From Oikopleura dioica (Eukaryota; Chordata; Appendicularia; Copelata; Oikopleuridae), in assembly GCA_907165135.1 (NCBI GenBank), contig OU015569.1:868001-932000 (forward strand): a stretch of 64,000 nt of DNA. The letters run 5' to 3'. Both the position numbers and the translations under genes were made by a program. Below are positions 32,222-44,603 of this stretch, piece after piece; within the stretch, counting starts at the first letter, position 1; every line of letters begins with the position of its first letter. The notes beneath the pieces are model-generated. The model was given only the letters and a program-made list of their open reading frames with translations, made no database searches and was not told where the DNA came from.

Positions 32222-34369
32222 TTAGTAAGCCGTGCGGGTACGGTCGTCGTGTTGCCAGCTTCGAGAGGCAGTAGAGCCTGGCTTTCGGGCGCCCCGCGAA
32301 CCTCCGAAATTGTCTTTTTTATTTCGATTTCGGTGTCGATTGTGCCCGCTCCTAGTGAAAAAAAACAACAGTTAAAACAAAGTAAACCACTTTCATTCTT
32401 ACCTCTTGGGCTCTGACCAGTGGTCGTGGTGGCGGTCGTTTTCGCGGAAAGAATCCTTCTCGTCCCGATTACTATCCCGGCGTTGCTTTTCCTTCTTTTC
32501 GGAATCACGCTGGCGGCGGTGATTTTTTCGGTAAGACTTGTTCCCCGATTTCATCCAGATCGGCGTATCGTCGTCGTCGCTAGCAATATTATCTGAAAGG
32601 AAATCATGCAGAGCTTACGATTTTGGGAGGGGTTAATTTTCTTACCAAGAGGATTTTTGGATAGAACAGGCACTCTCCCAGTATCCGCGGGTTGATTCGT
32701 GCGCACTGCGGGGCTACGTTCAACCGTAGTGGAATTTGATAGGAGTTCTGCTCCAACTTCTGGACTTGCTAAAGAATAAGTAAGGACTTCTTGGGTCAGA
32801 ATAAGAGGAGCACTAACTTTTTAACATGTGCGCTAGAACTTGGAAGGAAAACTCGCCAGCTGCTGGATTGGAAAGACACTCGTGTTCGGGCAGTTGGAAT
32901 TCTTTCTTGTTGAAAATGGCGAAAACACCATCTTGGTCCGTTTCGGCCACTTTTGCGCCTTCACTGGACTCAAGAAGCAGACGTGTGTCACGAACAGTCA
33001 ATACAAGCCAGCTTGAAATCATGCGAAGGGGGATCTGTTGGTTGTGGTAGGCAACGGCACAGGAAGATAGACACACCTAAAACGCAGTTTATTTCGGTGG
33101 AAATTTAACTGAGTTAACTGACCTTGCGCAGGCTCAAAACATAAGGCTCAGCGGCGATCTGCTGGATGCGCGAGAGTCTGTTGAAAATTCTAGCGAATTT
33201 GCACCAGTTCTCGGTCATGTAGGCTTTCAGCAGCTCGATTGGCAAGAGGCAGACGCCGTTGGAGAGCAGCTCGCTCATCCGGTGGAAGATTGTCGAGTAA
33301 ATCAGCCCAGATGGCTTCAGATCATCTAGTCTGGTCAGGATCATTGCCGAAAATGCGTCGCGCGTGGTTTGTATTTCACGGCCGAAGAGATCTTCGTTTT
33401 TGATGGCCTATTCTTCGATTTTAAACTTTACTTCAATGTTGGTGTACCTTGACAAACTCGGAAATGGACGAGATGCACTCGAAAATGCGTGTAGAGCAGG
33501 CATGTAATCTATCAGCATTGGCAGTAGCGTCAATGTCGACTGTATTAAAAAGACGCCTAGCAATCAGGTAGAACTTGACGCACGATAACAGCTGTTTACA
33601 GCCGAACCAGGTCAACGTTAGCCGCTAAAACATAAGTTCAAGATCTTTCGACAGAACTGTGGCAAACCTGAATGGTTAGTTCTTGCCGGACTGCTCTCAA
33701 GCGATCGTCGATGAAGTCAAATTTTAGTTGGAAGGGCTCCTCGAGCATCATGATGTTGGTCAGCAAGTGCTGGATCGACGCTTCTAGGCTGCTTTTCGAT
33801 CTCAACGAATCTTCTTCATTCATTTCGACGAGATCAGCCGCACTTCGACGATACTCCTTCACCATCAGATGCTCGGCAGGTTCGCCGTCGATCATTTCGA
33901 ATTTGTGCACGAGCTCGTTCTCAATGCGGAATTTGCGCTCCTTTTCCGGGCACATTTCTTGAACACGTGATTGATTTTCTGAAAGATCTTCGCTCTCGCT
34001 TATGCTACTAGCGGTTTTGTTCTCCTCTTGGCTTGCAGATTGCTCTGGATTCTGCCCACTTGAGGAGGGAGCACAACTTTCTGACTCCGCTGTTTGTGAT
34101 CGATTATCAGTACTTTTGACATCTGCAGAATCAGATTCGCTGACTGGTTTTGTCTGTTCCTCAAGTCGAGCATCTTTAGCTTCCTTTTCTGGTTCTTCCG
34201 TTTCTTCTTGTTCGATCTTGGTTGATTCTTCTACGGCCGTTTGTGGCGTCTCATCCCTTTTTTCCTCGGCTGGGGCGGGCACAGCATCAACTTCTTCTTT
34301 TTCAACAGCGTTGATGACCGTTTGTTCAAGGTTCTCTTGAGGTCCACTCCCAACTTCACTTGGCTCCAT
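32222..34369 (-). CDS. SAC3/GANP-domain protein (SAC3D1-like)
   Basis: SAC3-domain proteins act in mRNA export (TREX-2, GANP) or, for SAC3D1, in centrosome and spindle function. The N-terminal 140 residues are acidic and low-complexity. The SAC3 domain then starts with the signature MCPEKERKFRIENELVHKFE, followed by HLMVKEYRRSAADL and FIDDRLRAVRQELTIQ, and runs on as helical exons (SGLIYSTIFHRMSELL, MTENWCKFARIFNRL, then LRMISSWLVLT). The C-terminus is charged (DDDDTPIWMKSGNKSYRKN, then Arg/Asp/His-rich). Exons are separated by short GT-AG introns. It starts 155 bp downstream of CFAP206 in the same direction, with a CTTTTAG|AATG acceptor between. The SAC3D1 assignment rests on layout; a GANP or MCM3AP derivative is possible. 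Confidence 0.82.
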
Positions 34370-34394
34370 ATCTGTCCATTCAGTTACACAACTA

Positions 34395-34410
34395 TCTCAT
34401 TCTAAAAGCA
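34395..34410 (-). other. Probable trans-splice acceptor before the SAC3-domain gene
   Basis: The minus strand reads CTGCTTTTAG followed by AATG. That ATG opens a three-codon frame (ATG AGA TAG) ahead of the main start at 34369. Confidence 0.5.
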
Positions 34411-34523
34411 GCGATATTTAGATCCGAAATGTGTAAAATTTATGAAAATATATATCTATTATTTTGAATATAAAAATATAAACAGCAATGGGTGGATCTC
34501 TTCTTTCAAAAACTAACAAATTG

Positions 34524-36704
34524 TTAGTTTGGATCGACACCGCGGTAGTCGGTAATGTCCCACTGCTTGAAAGCATTTTTGCGCGTATCGCCACGCAGTC
34601 CAGCGTAGTAGACATTTTTCTTCGGAGCATTTGTGTACGACTCTTTCTTCGTTTGACTGTCGTTCTCCTTAGGAAGATACACTTGCGTTTCGTTCTCCCG
34701 GCGGAAGTTCGAAAGCACCTGAAAATTGAAGTCTTATTGCATCCTAGAGATAAAAAGGGGCTTACAGTTTGCGTAGAATGCGTGACACATTTTCTCAGAT
34801 TTGCGAGCTTCAGTGCCTTTCGCCTCATCTCCCACTCGTTCCATTCATACTCCTTGTCCTGCGTCGGCGGCAACAGATGAGTGTCTGTTTGACAAGCGGT
34901 GTCTGATTTAAATAAATAGTCATTCATCGTTACAATTGCCTTTCACTGTACCTTGTTGCAAGCGTTGCCCACTGCCACTACCAAAGCCTTCGTGTTGGGC
35001 GAGATTTTGAAACTGTCGTTGAAGTTGCACCAAGTTGATGAGTTCTGTCGAGATGCGAGCTTTTGCTGAGATCTAGGAATGTTTCAATTACAATCGTCGT
35101 TTTGCTCACTTTCATACCTTGTTCAAAAAGCCTCCGATATCAGCAGTGAAGGTTTTCGCCGCCTGGCTGCTGGAGAAAACGTAGAATCCGTCGTCGTGAT
35201 TGAGCATTCCGATTTTAGCACTGCCAGGAATGAGCAGGCCGTATTCGGCGAGCATCAAAGGACAGAAGCTCCGGAAGCGGAATGTCATCGACTCGATCTT
35301 CATGTTCTGGGTAAGTGTTTCGGGATAAACCCAGGTGATGTCGTCCTTGTCGGCGGAATCCTTTCCAGTTGATGGATCAATACGACCGCTGGCCTCAGCA
35401 TCGGCGAGATACTCGTCCATTCGTTTGACGGTCATGTCTGCGGTGAGCTTTCGAATCACTGGCCAGGGAAACAGGATTTCATGCTGTTTGATGAACTCTT
35501 TCGCATTTTGTCGGATATTCTGGAACACTGACAGTAGCACGATTTCTTCTTGGAAGAAAGTCCACAGCTCGGAGAGTTTGATGAAGAGCGGATAGACTTG
35601 ATTCGTCGGCACGGCTGTGCGCTGTTGAACTGCGTTCTGGATACATTCAAATGCAGCGTTGAGCTTTTCCGTCAATGTGTCAACTTGATGGCTAGGAAAT
35701 TGGGTGTTTTAATTTACTCATATTCTAAAGCTTGAATTACCTGGATTTGACAAGCTCGTTGTAAATGATTCTCAGGAAGACTTCCCACTGGGCGATGTTA
35801 TAAAGAGCGTCATGAATCTTGTCCATGTTTTCTCCATTTGGATCGAAGGTATCAGACATTATAATTGCTGTGTAGTGCTCTGCAAGTTTTTGAGCATTTT
35901 GCCGCTCCGCTTCGACTTCAATTAATGATGGATTGATGGCGTCCTGGATGATGACGGGCAGATCCTCGATTCCTCTTGATGAACCGGTGCCGTTCTTCTT
36001 GTTGAAAAGGCGAATGCCAGAGACGATGCGGGTCAACTCGGCAAGGTGGCGCTCCTTCTCTCTTTTGGAGAACTCAAGGAATGTGCCGAGCTCCTGAGGA
36101 GGAAAGACAGACTGCAGCGCGGTGGTTGTCTCACGCACGATCGCCATGTCTGTGGGAGAGCCGAGGCCAGACTCGAGAAGGATGTACGCCACGATTCGCC
36201 GATAAAGGTTTTGCAGTTCTTCTCGCGAAAGAGCACGTGACTCGCAGATTTCATTGACAGTCGTGACAAGACGCGATCTGATGACTCGCCGATGCTCTCC
36301 GATGAATTCCGTTCGACTTGTGTAGTTCATGTCGAAATAAACCTTAATTTAGCGTTTGCTCCAATATAGGCAAAATAAACCAAATGTGCTTACCTGCATT
36401 TTGATTGTCTCAAGACGAGAGGACTTGGTTTCAGTGAGTCGTTTGGTACACGTGTCTATCAGTCTGTCTACGTCTGGCTGGGTGAGGGTTCGCTCGACGG
36501 AGAAGTTAGCTTCTGGATCAAGAACAACCGACTTGACCATAAAGCCTACAAGCGTTTCGGAAAGGGCGGCTCCTTTCTCTTGGCATCGTTGAACAATTTT
36601 CCGAATGATCGCCTTTTATTGCGTAAGTCTTTCAAAACTAAAACTAGTAAGTGTACCTTGATGACGGTCTCCGCCTGGCTCGGCCCTCGTTTACCGATCC
36701 TCAT
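34524..36704 (-). CDS. CFAP206: Cilia- and flagella-associated protein 206
   Basis: CFAP206 is an axonemal protein at the base of radial spokes, needed for motile cilia and sperm tails. The chain is collinear with vertebrate CFAP206: SQAETVIK near the start, FMVKSVVLDPEANFSVERTL, LETIKMQ, MNYTSRTEFIGEHRRV, ESGLGSPTDMAIVRE, ALQSVFPPQELGTFL and IVSGIRLFNK. Further on come AVPTNQVYPLFIKLSELWT, SFCPLMLAEYGLLIPG and, near the end, the repeated-looking tags ACQTDTHLLPP and YEWNEWEMRRKALKLANL. The length of about 600 residues is normal. Exons are divided by introns of about 45-60 nt. It starts 140 bp after NUP85 ends, with an ATTCAG acceptor 15 nt before the ATG. Its presence indicates an animal with motile cilia. 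Confidence 0.95.
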
Positions 36705-36844
36705 CTTATGCTCCTTTTTCTGAATCAAATTTAGTGAAGTTAACCACTGTTAATATCTATCGTCGAGGAAAGGCTTGCAATAAACAAATTTCTGAACTGG
36801 GCAGTGTGAAATGCAAGTTAAATTGAATTCTAGGGTTGTTCTTT

Positions 36845-38944
36845 TTACAAGATTTGCTTTTTCAAAATTATTCTAGTTAGATGCTCGCCCAGACTTTTCC
36901 TCAGTAGGTTCGCCTGCTCCACGTCTGCTTCGTCTTTGATTTTTTGAAGAAAAGTAAGCTGAAAATATGAAAGAAATAAAATCGAAATCAAGAAGAAAAT
37001 CTTACCCGTTGTAGTGCTTTAGTAACTGAGACGATTTGCTTCTGCTTGAACATGACTTCATGGTCGAGCAGCACCATCGCTTGCCGTAATACGAGAGAAA
37101 GAATCTCTAAAAGAAGTCGGTTGATTCATTTTTCTTGAACAAAAGTTGTCTAACAGTACCTGCTTTCATTTCGTACTTCAGAAGTGATTCCAAATCCTCC
37201 ATTGCTTCTTGTGAGTTGTGATCCTTGAGCTTGCTGTGGAACTACAAAAACAGCATTAGTTTGAACAAATTTTCAGCACTCTCCACCTGTTTATATTTGT
37301 AGAGGAATATCAATTTCTTCGGAAGTTTTTCTTGGCACCTCCCGAGTTTGTCGATCATAAATGGCAGCTCCCAGTCGTCTTCTTCGTGAAATTTTCTCAT
37401 TACTTTCTCAGCAATCTAAGCAGTCATCCTTTAGAAATGTATTTAGGGCCTCATTTAGTACCTCCGAGCAAATGCTATCATTATTGGCCCTGATCGCCCA
37501 GCAAAGCGAGCTTCCGAATTCTTCCTTCGCAATGAAATGACGAGCTAAGAACAAAAATTTAGAATTAACTATAAAAAGAGTGATGATAATTTACCTGCTT
37601 TCTCAGCGATGCGTCTCTGTAAGTACATGACAGCTGTAAGATTTAGTTCTTTCGGAAGCCTGTACAGTTTTTCCAGTTCTGGTTCTTCTTCTACTTTTAC
37701 GCCCAAAATTGCAGTATTCAATTTTTCTCTCACCTAATGCGCGATCATTAAAAACAACATATAAGAGGGCAACTTACGTATTGAATATTTGTAAGAGAGA
37801 GAATATATCTAAGGCCAGTTTTGAAAAGCTTCCGCTGCTTTATCAAACTTTCAGCGTAGCTTTTCACGAAGCGCTCTCGGAGTTCTTGTACTTTCTTATT
37901 TTTGGGATCTGACTTTGCAATTAAATCTGCCATGTGGGCCGAGGGCCACCACGAATTGGAAAGCGAGACGAGCATGCGGAGGGTTTCTTCCTTGTCCAGC
38001 TCGAAAATACGGTTGATCAATTCATTAAGAATTGTGTTTTCTAGCGCTCCAAGGGAAGCTGGCGCGGAGGACGAGTGAATAACAGTACGTGGGTCTATCG
38101 TTGGGCAAGTGTAGTAGCACTAGAATCACAAAAAGTAAGCACACCCGTGCGCAGGAGTGTACCTTTGCGAGTAGAAGTCGATACCATTGACCGCATAGAT
38201 GCAGACAATCGTCAATGATTTGCTCGTCTCCGCACAGAATGCCGACAATTTTGACGATGTTTTCATCCTCGAATGAGTCGTTTTCTAGCGCATCGCTCAA
38301 ATCTTGCTGCCAATTTTCAAACGCTGTCTGGTACTGATTGATCGGGAAATTGGTGTATTCGGAGAGAAGCGGCTTGTTGAGAATGAAGTCGACGAGGACA
38401 CAGACTTCGTTTGAGCCGCCCTCGTCGAATTTCGGATGCAGCTTGAGCGTTTCTACAGCGTTTTCCATGTCAGCGCAGAGCAAGTGCCCGGCAATGGCGT
38501 CGAAGTAGTTTTGGTTGGTCGAAAGCGATTGCTGATTTGTAGACTCTGCGTCGATCGCCAGTGATTTCAGCTGGTCAGGGATTTTGTTGTGTTTCTGGCA
38601 CCATTGCATCAGCGACTCGAGCGTGTTTCCAGCTGCATCGATGCCGGTAATTTCAGAGTCGACCATCATGATTTCGATCAGTTCCCAAACTTCGCCCATT
38701 ACATCGTGGCTAAAGACAAGAAAAGTGAGAATTCGACCTTCCTGGCTTATATTTCTTACCCTTCTCCCTCTAGCTCTTTCAAGATCTGTCTGTACTTCCG
38801 CGTCGCCGCCGATATCGTCGCTGCCATCTCTTTAGAACACTTATTTGAGTCAATCTTCTGCAGTGCATTGAATACGGGAGCCAAGCGAATGCACAAATTG
38901 AAGCTGGCCTTCTCTTCCACATCGGCAAGTTCGTTGCTTTCCAT
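36845..38944 (-). CDS. NUP85: Nucleoporin NUP85
   Basis: NUP85 is a scaffold subunit of the Y-shaped (NUP107-160) nuclear pore complex. The chain is alpha-helical and collinear with vertebrate NUP85. Landmarks are TRKYRQILKELEGEG near the N-terminus, GEVWELIEIMMVDSE, CGDEQIIDDCLHLCGQWYRL, LSNSWWPSAHMADLI and FKTGLRYILSLTNIQ. Downstream exons carry LYRLPKELNLTAVMYLQRRI, EFGSSLCWAIRANNDS and, at the end, LLRKSLGEHLTRIILKKQIL before TAA. About ten exons are joined by short introns. It begins 75 bp after the UTP14 stop. The ATG follows TGTATTTAG directly (TTTAG|AATG), a likely spliced-leader acceptor. Confidence 0.93.
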
Positions 38945-38956
38945 TCTAAATACACA
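38945..38956 (-). other. Probable trans-splice acceptor before NUP85
   Basis: On the minus strand GTGTATTTAG is followed by AATG, where ATG is the NUP85 start. Only 75 bp separate this gene from the UTP14 stop, so there is no room for a usual promoter. Confidence 0.6.
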
Positions 38957-39018
38957 CAAAATGAGGCCCCCTAATTATATAATCTTTATATTCTATTCTT
39001 CCAGTCAACAATCAACTT

Positions 39019-41519
39019 TCAGCTTCGAGATAAAGAAAGATCATCTGCCGCGGTTCGCCGTCTTCCACCTTTATACTTCTTAGGGAATTGCTTCGTCTTC
39101 TGTTTCGAACTATCAGCGACTGATTTCTCAACGGTGAAAATGTCCGAGTGTCGCTGTTTTTCCTCCAACTAAAATTGTGAATAAAACCTGATCATTGAAA
39201 GTGCACGCAAGTACCGTTGCTGGCGCAATGATCTGTCCTGGCGTCTGTAGAACACTGGGCTGGGTCATTTCCCTGAAACTAGCAGCAGTGTTCCACGTGT
39301 TTCCGATAGGCTGCGACATGGCCTTGTTAAACTGCTCCGCGTTCTGGTAAGGGAACGGTAGCTGCTTCACCCGCTTGCCATCCATCTTGCTTGCGCTCTC
39401 AGAAATAATGACATGGCCCAGCTGACGATCAGCACGAGGCGCCATCTTCTGCTTCATTCTAAATCGTCGCTTCTGCGCTCTCGACGGTTTGAAGTCTTCG
39501 CCCGCCCAAGCGCCGTTGAATCCGGGCAGAATCAAATCCACGACTTTTCCCTTTTCTTCCTCAGCCGTGTCTTTTTTCGATTGTTTGAAAGATTTCACGA
39601 TGTCGTCGTCCTGGAAAGCTTCTCGAATCGACGTCGTCTGTCCATCTTCATCGATCGTATCAGGCAGGGAGGTGGACAGATGATCTGATTGCTTCAGCAC
39701 CTCTAAAAACAAAAGCTAGAACTTATTTTATCAATTTTAAGGCTCACTTGTTGTATCAATTGTTTCTTTTTCGCTGACACGCTTTTTCGGTCGTTCTTCT
39801 TCAGCTTTTTCGGATCCAGTAGCTGGGACGAGCTCAACTGGAACAGACTCTTCCTGAACTTCTTTCTCTGGCTCTTTTACTGCTTCATCGGCACTTCCGT
39901 CCTCATCTGAACTGTCTGTATCTTTGTTCAAAAGTGCTTTCCGCCTTCTGCGTTCCATGTGCGCTTCCAATTCCAATTCTAGAACAATCAAATTAGAACA
40001 GGTAAATGCCCGCTTAAGTTTACCAATTTCTGTCTTTCTCGGCGTGATAGAGGTGGAGGAGCTTTCAAAGTCCTTGCTCTTCACACTCGGCAAGTTCATT
40101 ACTCCCTTTTCTTCGCCTACAATCTTATCTGCATTTTCGGCCGCGGTTTCCAAGTTATCGACGACTTCTTCAGCATCTTTCGAAACTTTGAACCATTCGT
40201 TGTCTCCCATCTGCTGGATGATACTAATTGCGCTTGCAGACGGTCCAGTCTGCTCGGTCTCTTCTGCATCACTTTCTTCTTCTGTGTCTGATTCGACAAT
40301 TGCTTCGTTGACTCTTTCTCGATTTTTTTCGCGAATTGCGTTTTGCTCATTCACTTGTTTCAAAATATCATCGTCTTTGTGGATAAGTTTCTTTCTTTTC
40401 ACCTAAATTTTCAAATGAAAATCAGCTTAATTTTTATAAGAACAACCTTTTGCGACCATTTACTTCCAGCAGAACTGTGTTTCAAAGTAGCTCGATCCTC
40501 GGCTCTTCTTTTAATTGCCGCATTTGCTGCCTCGTCTTCATCCTTCTTTTCATCTTCTCCTCCTTCTCGGAGGATACGTTCTTGTTCCTTTTTCTCGCGT
40601 TTTCGCAAATGACGATGGAACGTTTTTGACTTGATCTTTCGCATGCGCCGGGCTTTGACTTGGTACTCCGCTGAAATTTAATTTTAAAAGAAAAATGACA
40701 GGGCCGATTCTCATACATTGAAGAATTCGATGCTTTCTGAGCTCCATTTGTCTGAGCTTAGCTTCCTGGATCGAAACGGAGCTCAGTACTCGTTTCTCAG
40801 CCATCGAAAGCTCATCGTCTCCAGTAGGAACATACTCGTTGCCATTCAGAAGCGCATCGAGTTCCCTCTCGACTTCTGTCCCGAGTTTTCGCTTTCGCGC
40901 TTCAGACGGGACAATTTGCACTTTTTGGTTGACATCGCGCAGATCTATTTGACTGCCGTGGCGTATGTTCTTGACGTAGTCGTCCCATCTTCCCAATTTC
41001 GTCGATGTCTGTTCATAGATTAGCTTTCGCGTGAGTTTCTTGCTCTCTTTCGATTCTAGCGGTGTCTGCAGAAGATTATGGCTTCGGAGAACTTTGTTGG
41101 TTTGTTTTTTGAGAGAAGCGTCGGATTTCTTGGGAAGTTGATTTACTAAAAATAATGCGATTGACTTTCAAATATACTTCGAAGTGAGAGCAAGTGAGCC
41201 CGACAACCTGTGTAAAAAACCTGAGTCAGGGTCAGAGAGATCTCCAGGTAGCGGATTTTTTAATAACGAAGCCGCAAAGCGTCTTCTTTCCGTATCACTT
41301 TTCAAATTCTGACGATCTTTCAGACTCTGACTCAGGTTTTATACACAAGTTGCGGAGCCTAGAACTGGAAACTTTACATTTGAGCTTGGATTTGCCTCCA
41401 ATGGCAAAAGCCGAACGATTGCTCGAGAGCATCGTCCTCTCCTTCTCCTTCTCGACTTGCTGCTTATCATTTATCTGCTTTATCGCATCAAAGAGAGACA
41501 CGTCCTCGTCCTCCGCCAT
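39019..41519 (-). CDS. UTP14: U3 small nucleolar RNA-associated protein 14 (UTP14)
   Basis: UTP14 belongs to the small-subunit processome that matures 18S rRNA in the nucleolus. Landmarks are TSTKLGRWDDYVKN, then SEARKRKLGTEVERELDALL and the basic KKIKSK-like segment (KIKSKTFHRHLRKREKKEQE on the same strand). The UTP14-specific end is PFPYQNAEQFNKAMSQPIGN, then TWNTAASFREMTQPSVLQTP and GQIIAP. A last small exon ends DDLSLSRS. Long acidic Ser/Glu stretches occur in the middle, as in the family. One intron (about 41165-41395) is enlarged by a family A MITE but keeps canonical GTAAAG...TTTTTAG ends. The gene runs directly into NUP85. Confidence 0.93.
41194..41362. mobile_element. Palindromic MITE, family A, in a UTP14 intron
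   Basis: The arms are ACCTGTGTAAAAAACCTGAG and TCTGACTCAGGTTTTATACA. The outer ends have diverged (GTGAGCCCGA / CGGAGCCTAG) and no target duplication is clear. The host intron has its own GT-AG ends outside the element. Confidence 0.85.
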
Positions 41520-41937
41520 TTTTTTATAAATCTTATGATGGAACGATTTTTATTTAGCTGTCCGAATACAAGGCTGGTTTTTCACACAGTAAATTAAATA
41601 GTTTTGAACTTGAAGAGCAAGAACGGGTAGGTGCTTATTTTGAATGCTGAAATGACTGTGCTGGAAATAATAAATAGAAAGAGAACAAACTCAATTTGTT
41701 TTTTGAAATCTGTTTTTTTCTCTTTTTAACATCTGCTTATTGGAAATTGAAAATTGAAGGGAGAACAGGGTTGAAGAACTTGCAGATCAGCTGCTATCAG
41801 TTTGAAGAGTTTCGTTGTTTTTTGCAGTCCTCAATTTTTGGGAGAACTAGAAAGAGACGTCAGTTTGCTTCATGAAAACTTATCAAGGTAGGTTGCAATC
41901 GGTGAATTTCAAGAATCATGCAGAGAGTGAACTCGAA

Positions 41938-42065
41938 CTCGACCAGCAAACTGTTGAGAAAACCTGAGTCAGGGTTTTTAAAAGGCTTCAATTAAAAGCC
42001 ACATAGTTATTATTGAAGCTCTTTCAATTCCTGACTCAGGTTTTCTACTCAGGGTGCAGCGCCCA
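41938..42065. mobile_element. Palindromic MITE, family A, copy between malic enzyme and UTP14
   Basis: The arms are GAGAAAACCTGAGTCAGGG and CCTGACTCAGGTTTTCTACT. The central hairpin has decayed (AAGCCACATAG). The length is about 128 bp. Confidence 0.8.
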
Positions 42066-42350
42066 GGCTCAATAAAAGGTGACACCAGGGGGGACCTCCA
42101 TCAGTATGGCTCCCATACTAATTGGGATGAATTAGTGAATGGTTGTTTTTGTATAGGATTAATAATGAAGAATGATATATTGACAAAAATGATTTTGTTT
42201 TTTCCTCACATGGCGATTTATTAAAATCAACTCTTTTCAAAAGGGACTCCGGTCTTCCGCTAAATTTGTGATTATAAGCAAAGCGTTTAACACTTCAACT
42301 TGAACTGAAGAGTTAGTATAAATGAATATTGTAACTCCAAGTAAGAACTC

Positions 42351-44374
42351 TCAATATCGGGAAAAAGCTAAAAGCCAAAGCTTGAAAGATTTGACTTTTA
42401 CCGATATTGAAAAGTAAACCCGAGATCCAAACCTTGTTTTGTCGAATAGACTGGCGTAATTGGCCCGAATCATCGATTGGTACTCTGGATGCCAGGTTTT
42501 CGATCGCACCCACTCGGCAACATTGTGAGGCTCTGGTCGGTAGGTCGCCAGTTCAGCGTCGAAGAGGTACTTTGCTACGTCGATGGCGACTTTTTCGGAG
42601 ATCTCTCGGATGCGGTCCAGATCGGGGTAGACGGCTCCCTTGGCTACTTCTTCCTCGGAAAGCTCGGAAGCAACCCGCTAGAATTGCGGCTGAAAATTCA
42701 GAAAAATAAATAGGGCTTACCTGAGCAGCAATCAAAAATGCTCTATCGTTGATGGTAGTGGCGCCGGTGAGAATGCAGGCTAACGCAACTCCAGGGAAAA
42801 TGTAGACGTTGTTTCCTTGTCCGGGGACGAACTCCTGTCCATTAACAGTCACGGAGTTCATTGGAGAGCCACAAGCGAACACACACTGACCTGTAAAATT
42901 TCAAAGATTAACTCAAATTTCTAAAAAGTTAAGTTTTACCATTGGTGTGGTTGTAAGCGTCTTCGGAGGTGCACTCAGCTCTTGAAGTCGGGTTCGAAAG
43001 AGCAAAGATAATCGGTCGATCGTGGTTTGCCGCCATCTTCTTCAGAATGGCAGGTGTAAACTTTCTTCCGGCACCAGCGAGGCCAATGATGGCGGATGGC
43101 TTGAGCGAATCAACGGCGTCTTCGAAGGTCTTCACCTGTTCGTGGTCGTGAGCGAATTTAATTTGCAGGGGATCGAGATCCATTCGGTTGGAAGTGATCA
43201 GACCGTCGACTAGATTCAGTTGCTACAGATTCGATAATGGACTTGATGACTTACTGTCGAAGAGCCAGATCTTTCTGTACGCTTCAGCTGGACTGACGCC
43301 CATATCTCGGAGAAGAAGAACAAGAAGATTGGCAACACCCAATCCTGCTTCTCCAGCACCAAGGAAGAGGAACTTCTCCTCGGAAATTGGCTTTCCAGTG
43401 ATTCGGGAAGTCGCCAAAAGACCTGCCACAGCACAGGCAGCAGTTCCTTGGATATCGTCGTTGAAAGTTAAATATCGGTTCTTGTATTTTCGCAGCAGCT
43501 AAATTCAATAAATTGAATAGAAATCTATTCATAAATGAAAGTACCTTGAAAGCGTTGTGATTTCCGAAGTCCTCAAACTGAATGAGCACTTGTTTGCCCC
43601 ACTTGTGAGTGACTGCTTGCATGAATTCTTCGATGAATTCTTCGTATTCTTTTCCCTGGACTCGGGGAAGCTTGATGCCAGGGTACATTGGGTCGTTGAG
43701 TAATTCTTTGTTGTTGGTTCCAACATCGATCTATTTTATATAAAAAATACTCACAAGAAAAACGGAATACTAACCTGGATTGGGAGAGTCATATCAGGTC
43801 GAATACCAGCGCAAGCAGTGTAAAGAGCGAGTTTACCGATTGGGATACCCATTCCCTGGCAACCAAGATCGCCAAGACCGAGGATTCGCTCGCCATCAGT
43901 GACAACGATAGCCCGGACGTCCGTTTCTGGCCAGTTGTCCAGGATGGAAGCGATATGGCCTTTGTCGTGGATGGTGATGAAGAGGCCGCGGGGTCGGCGG
44001 AAGATGGCGCCGAATTTTTGGCAGGCGAGGCCGACTGTGGGAGTGTAGATGATCGGCATGTATTTCTTGACGTCAGACTGGACGAGGCGATAGAAGAGGG
44101 TTTCGTTTCGCTCGTAGAGAGCCATCAGGAACGAGTATCGGGCCAGATCGGAGGCTTCGTACTCGTACTGTTTCTTCAGTCGCTCGAGCTGCGTGTCCAT
44201 ATCGAAGACGGCGGGAGGGAGGAGGCCGTGGATTCCGAGGGCCATTCGCTCCTCAATCGTGTACGCAGTTCCTTTGTTCACATGCGGATTTAGCAGGTAC
44301 GCCCGTCCGCCCAAGTTCGTCTTCGCAGAGGCGACTGTTCGCGTTGCGACTCTATTCGACGTCCTGTTTAGCAT
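42351..44374 (-). CDS. NAD(P)-dependent malic enzyme
   Basis: Malic enzyme oxidatively decarboxylates malate to pyruvate with NAD or NADP. The chain has every family landmark: [54 protein letters not shown], the metal-binding segment [30 protein letters not shown], the nucleotide-binding [15 protein letters not shown] and [20 protein letters not shown], and [16 protein letters not shown]. The N-terminus ([19 protein letters not shown]) is basic and hydroxylated, so a mitochondrial targeting peptide is plausible. Seven or more exons are separated by short introns, and a 5'-untranslated intron ends in TTTCAG just before the ATG. The exact C-terminus is uncertain, because a possible last intron begins after LFDKT; the stop given is for unspliced read-through. 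Confidence 0.93.
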
Positions 44375-44603
44375 CTTCTGAAAGAAATAATCGAATCTTC
44401 AAAAAAGTAAAATCTCGAAAGTCTCGCTTACAGCTAATCGCTACAGTCAGTTGACCTTGCAAGAGGTTCACATGGGAGACAGAGAGAGAGTGCTGACACA
44501 CCCCCTTTTCAAGTTGTTTTTTGTCACGTCTTTTATTACAATTGTAACTATTGTACACGCAAGATTTGATTGCAGATTTGATTATATAAAGTATTAAAGT
44601 ATA

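Noticed and set aside
41165-41395. MITE in UTP14 as a newly created intron
   Set aside because: Canonical GTAAAG and TTTTTAG ends lie outside the element, with intron sequence on both sides. The element inserted into an existing intron. The same holds for GET4.
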